Position numbers and translations under genes: made by a program
The notes under the pieces: model-generated
What the model was told of the DNA's origin: nothing
The model's database searches: none
The model's input: the letters and a program-made list of their open reading frames with translations, nothing else
NCBI GenBank assembly: GCA_023134955.1
Contig: JAGLUC010000038.1
Location: 1 to 14,194, forward strand
Reading direction: 5' to 3'
Source of the DNA: Methylococcales bacterium
GTDB taxonomy: Bacteria; Pseudomonadota; Gammaproteobacteria; Methylococcales; Methylomonadaceae
Length of the DNA: 14,194 nt
Part shown: piece by piece, positions 7,844 to 14,179 of the stretch
Position numbering within the stretch: the first letter of the stretch is position 1
Layout: each line of letters opens with the position of its first letter

Positions 7844-8374
7844 ATGACACAATACCGTAGAATTTATGTGCCTGGGGCAAGCTGGTTTTTTACTGTTAAT
7901 TTGGCACATAGACAGAATAATAGATTGCTTGTTGAGCAAGTTGGTTTGTTACGAGAGGCTTTTTTTTATGTGAAAAAACGCAAGCCATTTGAAATTAATG
8001 CGGTGGTGATTATGCCAGACCATTTACATTGTATTTGGACATTGCCTGATGGGGATGCGGATTATTCAGGACGTTGGAATTTACTTAAAAGCTATTTTTC
8101 TCGTAATACATCTAAAGGGGAAGCCATTTCAGCAAGCCGAAATAAACGTAGGGAGCGTGGCATATGGCAACGTCGGTTTTGGGCGCACATGCTGACCGAT
8201 CAAGATGATTTTAATATTCATTTTGATTATATTCATTGGAATCCTGTTAAACATGGCTGGGTAGAATCAGTTAGGAGTTGGTCTTATTCTAGTTTTCATC
8301 GCTATGTGGAAAATGGTGTTTATTCAGTTGATTGGGGACATTCAGGTGATTTTTCTGTTGAATTTAATGAGTGA
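7844..8374 (+). CDS. REP-associated tyrosine transposase (RAYT, Y1_Tnp/IS200-like)
   Basis: RAYTs are single-strand DNA nucleases/strand transferases of the HUH class that recognise REP hairpins. The 176-residue protein has the family layout: an N-terminal strand with YVPGASWFFTVNLAHR, the metal-binding HUH motif PDHLHCIW (His60 and His62), then WQRRFWAHML. The catalytic-tyrosine helix is DYIHWNPVKHGWV (Tyr129). The C-terminal WSYSSFHRYVENGVY is also typical. Length and all catalytic residues are normal, so it is probably functional. A GGTG lies just before the ATG. It is the likely driver of the REP-like repeats on both sides. Confidence 0.93.
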   Translation: MTQYRRIYVPGASWFFTVNLAHRQNNRLLVEQVGLLREAFFYVKKRKPFEINAVVIMPDHLHCIWTLPDGDADYSGRWNLLKSYFSRNTSKGEAISASRNKRRERGIWQRRFWAHMLTDQDDFNIHFDYIHWNPVKHGWVESVRSWSYSSFHRYVENGVYSVDWGHSGDFSVEFNE

Positions 8375-8386
8375 AATTGTTGAGTG

Positions 8387-8415
8387 TGATGCGCTTCATA
8401 CCTCAGCACATCCTA
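8387..8415. repeat. Right REP-like repeat of the RAYT unit
   Basis: This is the inverse complement of 7754-7782 with one mismatch, and starts 13 bases after the RAYT stop codon. It carries the same internal hairpin, here GATGCGCT-type on both arms. Confidence 0.8.
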
Positions 8416-8450
8416 TGATTGTTGCATAGCAGACTTTGAAATCTCGGATG

Positions 8451-8477
8451 CGTTCCCACGCAGGAAGCGTGGGAACG
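8451..8477. repeat. Second palindrome type, perfect 11-bp stem
   Basis: CGTTCCCACGC (8451-8461) and GCGTGGGAACG (8467-8477) form a perfect stem around AGGAA. The sequence is unrelated to the RAYT repeats and is far more GC-rich than its surroundings. It resembles palindromic intergenic repeats I recall from other proteobacteria. It lies between two convergent genes, where it could end transcription in both directions, though no T-tract is present. Confidence 0.75.
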
Positions 8478-8488
8478 AGAGAAAAGAG

Positions 8489-9694
8489 TTATTTATCAGT
8501 TCTTTTAAATACAACTCTACGGTTATTTGCACGTCCTGCTCTTGTATGATTGTCAGAAACAGGTTCTGCTTCACCAAAACCGATAGTTACTAAACGTGAA
8601 GCATCTATACCATTTTTGATAAGTAGATATTTAACACTGTTTGCTCTGCGTTCTGACAGGTTTTGATTGTATTGTGCTGAACCTTGGCTATCTGTATGAC
8701 CTTGAATTTCAACTGTTAATGATGGGTTAAGTCTTAAAACTTTAGTTGCATTATCAAAGGTATTTTCAAAACCAGCTTTAATACTGGCTTTGTTTACGTC
8801 AAATAATACCCCACGGAAAGACCAGCAACCGTCTTTATCAACGACAGCGCCACGTGGTGTGTTGGGGCATCTATCTCTATTGTCGAGAATACCATCACCA
8901 TCAGAATCACTTTCCTGAACAATGCTATAGCTTGAATCGATAGGGGTAATAGGTGTGATTGATGTAAAAAAAACTTTTTTTACAAAATTAACCATACTGC
9001 TACTAGATGAAATTGCTGCGGCAGTTGTAGAGAAACCACATCCTGAAATATCAGAAATTTCTTGTAGAACAGCTTGTCCTGCCTGTTCTTTTTTATTGCC
9101 AACCCATACAGTATAAATACATAACTTATTGCCGTATTGTTGTTTAAGTGCATGAACCTGAGGGATGGGTGAGGAGTCATAATTATGACCATCACTCAAT
9201 AGAATAAGTGCGATAGTTCCAGACGCAGATGCAAGATCGGCACTTGCCGCTGTAAATGAACTGGTGACGTTAGTCCCACCACTAGAACATTCTAATGAAT
9301 TGATAGCATCAGCAAATGAAGCTGTGGAATAGCGTTGAGTAGCTTGGTTTAGTTTGCTGAATCCCCATGATACACAAGGTCCGAAACCAAAACTACGCAA
9401 GCCAGAGCTTAGTTTAATATTCGGGATGGTTTGGTTCATGCGATTTAATAACTCTTTTTCTACTGATAATTTAGTAGCAGTTGCTTGACCTGAAAAACCA
9501 GAGCCCAAGTATGGATCACTCATGGAAGATGATGAATCATTAATCACGAAAAATGATTGTTTTTTCTGTTTTAAATGACCTGTTCTAACCAAGCGATTTA
9601 AATCTTTTGCTTGAAAGGATTGAAATGGATTACTTGTTTGAGTCGCACAACCCGAAAGTGTGATACTAGCTATCAAGAGTAATGTTTTTTTCAT
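8489..9694 (-). CDS. VWA / thrombospondin-type-3 / OmpA-domain lipoprotein
   Basis: The 401-residue protein has a lipobox LSGC (Cys16), so it is probably anchored in the outer membrane. A von Willebrand A-like domain (about 46-245) has an apparently complete metal-ion site: DSSSS at 53-57 (DxSxS), Thr141 in GGTN, and Asp168 in LLSDGHN. A short calcium-binding TSP3-type segment follows (DSDGDGILDNRDRCP, 262-276). The C-terminal OmpA domain (about 293-400) has GHTDSQG and NLSERRA, the peptidoglycan-binding signature (Asp335 and Arg350). The design suggests a surface or periplasmic adhesion module tied to the cell wall. The ligand is unknown. The two halves are typical of their families; the combination is less common. 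Confidence 0.88.
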   Translation of the reverse strand: MKKTLLLIASITLSGCATQTSNPFQSFQAKDLNRLVRTGHLKQKKQSFFVINDSSSSMSDPYLGSGFSGQATATKLSVEKELLNRMNQTIPNIKLSSGLRSFGFGPCVSWGFSKLNQATQRYSTASFADAINSLECSSGGTNVTSSFTAASADLASASGTIALILLSDGHNYDSSPIPQVHALKQQYGNKLCIYTVWVGNKKEQAGQAVLQEISDISGCGFSTTAAAISSSSSMVNFVKKVFFTSITPITPIDSSYSIVQESDSDGDGILDNRDRCPNTPRGAVVDKDGCWSFRGVLFDVNKASIKAGFENTFDNATKVLRLNPSLTVEIQGHTDSQGSAQYNQNLSERRANSVKYLLIKNGIDASRLVTIGFGEAEPVSDNHTRAGRANNRRVVFKRTDK

Positions 9695-10026
9695 TGCAAA
9701 TCTCTATGGTTAAAGTGTGAGGTATATCAAAGTAATATTTTTATAATTGTGCGTAATATTAACATTCTCAGAGTTTTCAATCAATCGAATCAGTTTAGCC
9801 GGAGGTTTTGTCTTGTAGGCGAGTTAAAATTGTTTAATGGAAGTGTCCTGATATATTGATAAGGATTGCAGTAGCGCATAGATGCAAGGTGTTAAGGAAA
9901 AGATTAGCGCCCCCTTTTTCCTAAATAGCAACCTTGGGCTTCAGATGCCTGGGTTGCCTCCAGCCAGCTAACTTGTCGAGCAATACATTGACCATCGACT
10001 AAATTCCTCCAACATTCACAAACAAG
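9695..10026. other. Intergenic stretch, mostly unassigned
   Basis: These 332 bases separate two minus-strand genes. The part next to 9694 is AT-rich and presumably holds the promoter of the OmpA-type gene, but I cannot pick convincing boxes. Positions 9907-10026 continue the reading frame of the upstream gene for 40 codons after its stop. The rest shows no RNA gene, repeat or coding signature I recognise. Confidence 0.4.
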
Positions 10027-10491
10027 TTATTCAGGATTACATAGACCGGTGTCATTATCCAGAATGGTTCCTTCAGAGCAGCTTATATTAAAATAAAAAT
10101 TACCTAATTCAAAAGGTAGTTTTTGACCATCTTTTAAAGCTTTGAGCCATCCTGCTTGATACCAAATGTTGCCATTAAAATATTCAATGTGACAACAATT
10201 TTGTTCATAATTATGCCTTGCGGTAAAATCATGACATGCCAGCAATGCTGACTCTTTCTTATCATAGTACTCATTAACAATATAATGAGACCTTTCTATT
10301 ACCTCTATAACTTCAGATTGTGCTCTAGGAATGACTATCAAATAACAAACAATAAGCAAGAGCCCCCAAATGAAAAAAGTTTTCCTGTAAGGACTAAAAT
10401 TTAATGTCTGGTGCTCAGCCTTATCCTCGAAATTATTGTTTTTTAAATAAATCAAAGAGTGGCTCATATTATTATTTTGTTCATTTATCAT
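10027..10491 (-). CDS. Hypothetical membrane-anchored Cys-containing protein
   Basis: I do not recognise this 154-residue protein. A short cytoplasmic N-terminus is followed by one strong hydrophobic segment (about 38-54, FFIWGLLLIVCYLIVIP) and an exported domain with five cysteines after the hydrophobic segment (ALLACHD, NCCHIEYF, NISCSEG, TGLCNPE), suggesting disulfides. The start is supported by AGGGG 8 bases before the ATG. It follows the frameshifted gene by about 30 bases and may share its riboswitch-controlled transcript. The ending SEGTILDNDTGLCNPE resembles Cys-bounded segments near the start of large secreted repeat proteins. After the stop the frame stays open for 40 more codons, so this may be a truncated gene. 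Confidence 0.55.
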   Translation of the reverse strand: MINEQNNNMSHSLIYLKNNNFEDKAEHQTLNFSPYRKTFFIWGLLLIVCYLIVIPRAQSEVIEVIERSHYIVNEYYDKKESALLACHDFTARHNYEQNCCHIEYFNGNIWYQAGWLKALKDGQKLPFELGNFYFNISCSEGTILDNDTGLCNPE

Positions 10492-10520
10492 TTATGATCC
10501 CCTATAAATATTAAAGTTGC

Positions 10521-10848
10521 TCAATTAGCCATACAATACATACCGTAACTGTCAGCATATTTGTTTTTGAGAAAGCTTTTTGAATCTAGAAATTGTAAGG
10601 TCGCATTCTGTATAGATGGATACACTTTGGTTAAACAGTTTGAAGGTTCTGATGGTTTCAGCAGTGGACTGATATGCAGTTGCGGCATCGCCTGATAATG
10701 CGTAACGTCCATCGTTCTGTGACTGGGCTGCCAGCCAATCAAGTCCTGCATTGGTACTATTGGCAGGGGAAACAGTTAACAGAGTTAGCAATGCCATGAT
10801 AGGGCTGGCAAGCGTATGTTTGTGCTGATTAAAAGTCTTATACCTCAT
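10521..10848 (-). pseudogene. Frameshifted gene for a secreted helical-repeat protein
   Basis: The 5' frame gives a signal peptide (about 14-32, ALLTLLTVSPANS). Then comes AGLDWLAAQSQNDGRYA, followed by STAETIRTFKLFNQ, which resembles the helical-hairpin motifs of prenyltransferase/squalene-cyclase-like alpha/alpha repeats. This frame then loses likeness and stops at 10552. A second frame, open at this point, continues the pattern with YPSIQNATLQFLDSKSFLKN and ends at 10521. Removing one base near 10621-10635 joins them into about 108 residues. The start has GAGG 7 bases upstream and lies about 70 bases after a c-di-GMP riboswitch. The intact ancestor was probably a larger surface protein. 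Broken status depends on the read being correct; the domain assignment is tentative. Confidence 0.6.
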
Positions 10849-10917
10849 TTTTTATCCTCACAATAATTTTTCTTTAGGGCTAGGGTTTTAACAGCAAGGG
10901 TAACGAAAAACCTGGGT

Positions 10918-11008
10918 GAGTTATCCGATAATCCCACTATCGTTGAGTTTAAAGCGCCATAGACCAGTGATTTTGTGTCACCATCTTTCGATGGTTTTGC
11001 CATTAACC
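10918..11008 (-). promoter_or_regulatory. Cyclic-di-GMP-I (GEMM-I) riboswitch aptamer
   Basis: Read on the minus strand, the segment reproduces the GEMM-I layout. It has GGC plus an A-run (10999-11001), stem CCATC-GAAA-GATGG with the GNRA loop (10981-10994), and GACACAAA, equivalent to the conserved GACGCAAA (10972-10979). It also has CACTGGTCTA (10960-10969) and the 15-base hairpin GATA-GTGGGAT-TATC (10927-10941). That last hairpin has the same lengths as GGTA-GCGGGGT-TACC in the Vibrio Vc2 aptamer. The closing GTTA/TAAC helix is present. The residue equivalent to G20 is a G (11001), which by known rules favours c-di-GMP over cGAMP. The downstream gene is the frameshifted secreted protein. 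No clean terminator hairpin is visible between aptamer and start codon, so the output mode is unclear. Confidence 0.85.
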
Positions 11009-11341
11009 TACATTCTCAGTTAGCTGTTTGTACTGATTTACACAGCCGTTGTCATTATCAAGCTTTTTAATTTGATTACTAAGGTAGCAGGCTATGTTGT
11101 TTTTTTAGGTTGAAGTGAACCATAATCGAAATTACCATATATTAATAGTGGTTTATAGTAAAAATTTGAGATTAGTCACAATAACCAAGACTTAATGACC
11201 TCAAAATCATATTTAATTACCCACATACTTCTGCTGTTTTAAATACTATTTAGATTTCTTGATTACACCAGATGGTGTTCCGTGTAGCATTGATTTATCA
11301 AAAAAGTTTAAGATTTCATAGCCAACAGACTAGAATTCAGC
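11003..11341 (-). other. Intergenic region with possible gene debris
   Basis: This stretch between the riboswitch and the mnmM-like gene contains two short minus-strand open runs without starts. One (11003-11104) gives 33 codons including KKLDNDNGCVNQYKQL. The other (11246-11329) gives 27 codons including GYEILNFFDKSMLHG. Each reads like the tail of a protein but neither is recognisable. The rest is AT-rich, with nothing I can assign. Confidence 0.3.
11027..11055 (-). promoter_or_regulatory. Putative promoter of the riboswitch transcript
   Basis: On the minus strand ATGACA (11050-11055, 5/6) is followed after 17 bases by TACAAA (11027-11032, 4/6). Transcription would begin some 10 bases before the aptamer, the spacing expected for a riboswitch leader. 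Confidence 0.45.
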
Positions 11342-11926
11342 TTATGTCTTTTCAGGAAGTTTTTTAATAATAAAAAGCTTAGGTGATGTTGCTTTTTCTG
11401 AACCATTTATAATCTGAATGCTGTACTTTGACAGAAGTAGTTGCTTGACCCATTGTTCAATTTCTTTTGTTTCTATATTGCCACCAATATGTCCTGGATA
11501 TGCGACTATGGTCATTATGCCAGTATCGGCGAGTATATCTATTGATTGATTAACTGCTGTAAGTGTTGATTTTGCATGTGTAATAACACTTTTATCACTA
11601 CCAGGAAGGTAGCCAAGATTAAAGCTGATGGCTTTTATTTTTTTATGAAATTGAATAGGAATATGTTCGCTCATATTACTATGGCTATCATGAATAAGTG
11701 TTAGATTAGTCGTGTTATATTCAGATTCTAATTTTGCATGAGTCGCTTCTATTGCTTGTTTTTGTATATCAAAACCAAATACTTTTCCATGCTTGCCTAC
11801 TTGTTGAGCAAGAAATAAAGTGTCATAACCATTACCTACAGTGGCATCTATGGCAATATCGCCAAGTGATAAAACTTGTTGAATAAAATGGTGGGCTTGC
11901 GATGTTAAAGAAACTTGTTTAGTCAC
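11342..11926 (-). CDS. mnmM: MnmM/YtqB-type SAM-dependent tRNA methyltransferase
   Basis: The 194-residue protein has the signature of the rRNA_methylase/YtqB family: motif I DATVGNGYDTLFLA (27-40), SFNLGYLPGSDK (101-112), and VAYPGHIGGNIE (141-152). B. subtilis YtqB (MnmM) methylates 5-aminomethyl-2-thiouridine at tRNA position 34 to give mnm5s2U, the job done by the MnmC methyltransferase domain in E. coli. The start is GTG at 11926, overlapping the TGA of the HD-GYP gene (GTGA), so translation is probably coupled. It is the last gene of the four-gene cluster. Family membership is secure; tRNA substrate is by homology. Confidence 0.85.
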   Translation of the reverse strand: MTKQVSLTSQAHHFIQQVLSLGDIAIDATVGNGYDTLFLAQQVGKHGKVFGFDIQKQAIEATHAKLESEYNTTNLTLIHDSHSNMSEHIPIQFHKKIKAISFNLGYLPGSDKSVITHAKSTLTAVNQSIDILADTGIMTIVAYPGHIGGNIETKEIEQWVKQLLLSKYSIQIINGSEKATSPKLFIIKKLPEKT

Positions 11927-12711
11927 AGGTTAGTGCTTTCTTGATTTTCTTCTATTACAGGGCGAATAAATTTTTGCCCTGGAATTTCATGACGAATTTT
12001 TTGTAATATTTTTTCATTCAAGGTGTTACCCTGTTTCAGAAGTATTGTGCCTTCTTGATTAATTAAATCACCTTGCTCAAGTACGCCAGTTTTAAGAAAG
12101 ACCATTTTGTAGACAGATAATGCATTATGATTTTTAGGTTGAAGTAAAACAGGATTTTTATTGAGTAGTGTTAAGAATGTTGTAACCATTTTTGGGTCTA
12201 AACCAAATTCGTTAGTAGAGTTTGTTATTTGAGCAATGGCATTGTCAGGTGTTATTCTTTTTTTACTAGATGCCATGCCTGTTAAAAGAGAATCATACGA
12301 ATCTGCAATATTAAGAATTCGGGCAAAAACAGGAATATTGTTAGCTTTTAATTGATCAGGAAAACCAGTTCCATCATATTTTTCATGATGATGACGAATT
12401 GCTGCTAACAACTCTTTATCTGAAGTTACACTAGACATGAGTCTTTTGCCTTCGTTGACATGATTTTCAAATCCAGTTATTGATTTTTCCTTGCTTAAGT
12501 CTAAACAATTTTCAGTGTATTGGGTATCCAGAGCTAGAAAACCCAGGTCATGGAACAGGCCAGCAATAAACAGCTTTTTAGCTTCGTTTTGTAATCCTAA
12601 TAAAATGGCGAGTTCAGATGCATAACAGGCAACTCGTTTGGCATGTAATGCTAATTGCTCATCCGTTTTATGTTGAGCAAGCAATAGAATTTCTAAAAGA
12701 CCTTGTTTCAT
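11923..12711 (-). CDS. HD-GYP domain protein, probable cyclic-di-GMP phosphodiesterase
   Basis: HD-GYP enzymes hydrolyse c-di-GMP at a di- or tri-metal site. The 262 residues show the motif set in order: His23 in HAKRVACYA, FHDLG (His54, Asp55), His84, RHHHEKYDGTGFPD (His108, His109, Asp113), and Asp137 in NIADSYDSL. GFP replaces GYP, a common variant. The Lys that usually follows HDxG is Phe here, so activity is likely but not certain. The C-terminal 70 residues form a separate unrecognised tail. There is no receiver or sensory domain at the N-terminus, making it a minimal stand-alone protein. It sits between the FAD oxidoreductase (28-base gap) and the methyltransferase (overlap). No clear Shine-Dalgarno is seen. 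Confidence 0.87.
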   Translation of the reverse strand: MKQGLLEILLLAQHKTDEQLALHAKRVACYASELAILLGLQNEAKKLFIAGLFHDLGFLALDTQYTENCLDLSKEKSITGFENHVNEGKRLMSSVTSDKELLAAIRHHHEKYDGTGFPDQLKANNIPVFARILNIADSYDSLLTGMASSKKRITPDNAIAQITNSTNEFGLDPKMVTTFLTLLNKNPVLLQPKNHNALSVYKMVFLKTGVLEQGDLINQEGTILLKQGNTLNEKILQKIRHEIPGQKFIRPVIEENQESTNL

Positions 12712-12739
12712 AGAGGGAAAACTCTTTTAAATGTGATCA

Positions 12740-13789
12740 TTAAACTGCAATGCGTGAATTATAGCGCAGGATATGACTAGTTGCTGAAATAGGCTGATTA
12801 TTTAATAAATTATCAGCAAGGCATTGGCTATACCAAGGGATTTGTAAACTGCCTTTTGCACCAAAACCGTTAAAAATGATTAATTCTGGGTGTTTTGGGT
12901 GTTGGCCTATGAAAGGTTGTTTGTCTAATGTAGTGGGTCTGATCCCTGCTTGTTGCTCAATGATGTGGTCAATTGTTAGTCTGGGATAAGCTTGTTGTAA
13001 TGATTGAATAAGGAAGCTTTGAGCGTTTTGAGTAATGCTTGTATTGAGATTGTCTCTGTCAAAAGTTGCTCCCGTTTTGAATGTATGGCTATCTAAAGGG
13101 ATAAACCATTGGCCGTAATTTAAAATATTTTGTGATATTTGATGGATTGAGCTTGCTGTCACAATTTCTCCCTTAACCAGTTGAAAAGGTAGCCAGGAAA
13201 ACCAGGGGTTTTTTGATGCAAGATGACCTTCACAAAAAATAATTTTTTTAGCTTTTATTTCTCTCCATTTTAGGGGGGGAAGGGTTATTTCCTTGTAATT
13301 TAACTCAGCCTTTAGGTAGGCATTTTTTGAAATAAAATACTTTCTTAAGGTAGCTAATAAAGGCTGGGTTAACAAGTAGCCAGTTTGCTTTTGTTTTAAA
13401 AGTCCATATTCTGATTTAAGGTTTGAATCAGAATGGTTAATACCCCCTAAATAGTTTTGGTATTCAGACTGACACAGTCTTTTTTGGCAGGTGGTTAATT
13501 CCTTGGAGTTACGTAAAAGTCGTAACATGGGTTTTTCTATATAGAAAGCTTGTTGAAAATATTGAGAAAGTTGTTGGTAATAATGGTTTGCTGTCGGTAG
13601 CAGGGTATCAACATCAGTTGACTTTACAAACCGCATCCCAGTGACTGGGTTAATTAAGCCTGCAGCTACTTGTGATGCATTTTCTTTACCATTATCTACG
13701 ACGAGGACTTTTTTATTCCGCTGGCATAGCTCCCAGGCTAAAAGGCTACCCGCTAAACCTTGACCTATGATCAAGTAGTCTACTTCCAT
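12740..13789 (-). CDS. FAD-dependent oxidoreductase (DAO family), MnmC2-like
   Basis: The 349-residue protein opens with the FAD-binding GxGxxG (GQGLAG, 9-14) and the ribose-binding VVD. It has NPVTG near residue 48 and the DAO C-terminal pattern GIRPTTLDKQPFIG and FNGFGAKGSL. The last parts resemble the C-terminal oxidase domain of MnmC (GVRxTTRDxxPxxG ... GLGSRG), which removes the carboxymethyl group from cmnm5U34 to leave nm5U34 in tRNA. An MnmM-type methyltransferase two genes downstream makes that role attractive, but it is inference; other amine oxidases of the family look similar. The gene starts 14 bases after the HopJ-like stop, without a clear Shine-Dalgarno, and is probably cotranscribed. 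Confidence 0.85.
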   Translation of the reverse strand: MEVDYLIIGQGLAGSLLAWELCQRNKKVLVVDNGKENASQVAAGLINPVTGMRFVKSTDVDTLLPTANHYYQQLSQYFQQAFYIEKPMLRLLRNSKELTTCQKRLCQSEYQNYLGGINHSDSNLKSEYGLLKQKQTGYLLTQPLLATLRKYFISKNAYLKAELNYKEITLPPLKWREIKAKKIIFCEGHLASKNPWFSWLPFQLVKGEIVTASSIHQISQNILNYGQWFIPLDSHTFKTGATFDRDNLNTSITQNAQSFLIQSLQQAYPRLTIDHIIEQQAGIRPTTLDKQPFIGQHPKHPELIIFNGFGAKGSLQIPWYSQCLADNLLNNQPISATSHILRYNSRIAV

Positions 13790-13803
13790 GCTAATAAGCT
13801 GGG

Positions 13804-14157
13804 TTATTTAATCGTTAATGCCGGGCTTGTAAAAACAATACCATCCCAACCATATTGCATAAAATTTCTAATGTTTTGATGTCCTGTACCAGTTGGGTCT
13901 TGTAACACATCTTTTCTATAAAAATCACCAAATAAATTAAGTGTTTGTTGCTGGTTTAATTGATTAATTTGGGCAAATGCAAAGATTTTGCAGGAGCCTT
14001 CATTAGTACCTGCTGTATTGATCAGATTGTTTTCAGCAACACCATTGCAGAATTCAGTGGCTTGGTAATCATAATTATCTGTAATGATAGCGATTGACTC
14101 ATCAAAACTGACATCTAGATTGTCTTTTAGTTTTTGTAAAAATTGAGAGAGTGACAT
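13804..14157 (-). CDS. HopJ-family protein
   Basis: The 117 residues match the HopJ type III effector family: FCNGVAENNLINTAGTNEG, then SCKIFAFA, FGDFYRKDVLQDPTGTGHQ, NIRNFMQYGWDGIVF. The family takes its name from a Pseudomonas syringae effector, but members of this size occur widely in free-living and marine gammaproteobacteria without type III secretion. No secretion signal or secretion gene is seen here, so effector function should not be assumed. It is the first gene of the four-gene cluster, and its real role is unknown. Confidence 0.85.
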   Translation of the reverse strand: MSLSQFLQKLKDNLDVSFDESIAIITDNYDYQATEFCNGVAENNLINTAGTNEGSCKIFAFAQINQLNQQQTLNLFGDFYRKDVLQDPTGTGHQNIRNFMQYGWDGIVFTSPALTIK

Positions 14158-14179
14158 GTTTTTATATTTAGAGTTGGAA

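Larger units (their letters stand above)
7754..8415 (+). mobile_element. RAYT transposase unit bounded by REP-like inverted repeats
   Basis: A complete RAYT gene is framed by 29-base inverted repeats (7754-7782 and 8387-8415) that match at 28 of 29 positions. RAYTs are known to process REP palindromes but are normally single-copy domesticated genes, not typical insertion sequences. Boundaries are set by the repeats; no target duplication is evident. Confidence 0.7.

Noticed and set aside
10521..10751. A separate 76-codon minus-strand gene
   Set aside because: It lacks its own ribosome-binding site. Only its downstream half resembles a protein, and that half continues the motif pattern of the overlapping signal-peptide frame, so it is treated as the frameshifted remainder.
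11266..11279. ACACCA-GA-TGGTGT short palindrome as terminator of the four-gene cluster
   Set aside because: A 6-bp stem with a 2-base loop and no T-tract is too weak to support a terminator call.
11246..11329. C-terminal extension of the mnmM-like protein
   Set aside because: The run is in the same frame but separated by two stops, and the 194-residue protein already has the normal family length.
13804..14157. Type III secretion locus
   Set aside because: Only the HopJ-family protein is present. There are no secretion apparatus, chaperone or regulator genes in the window.
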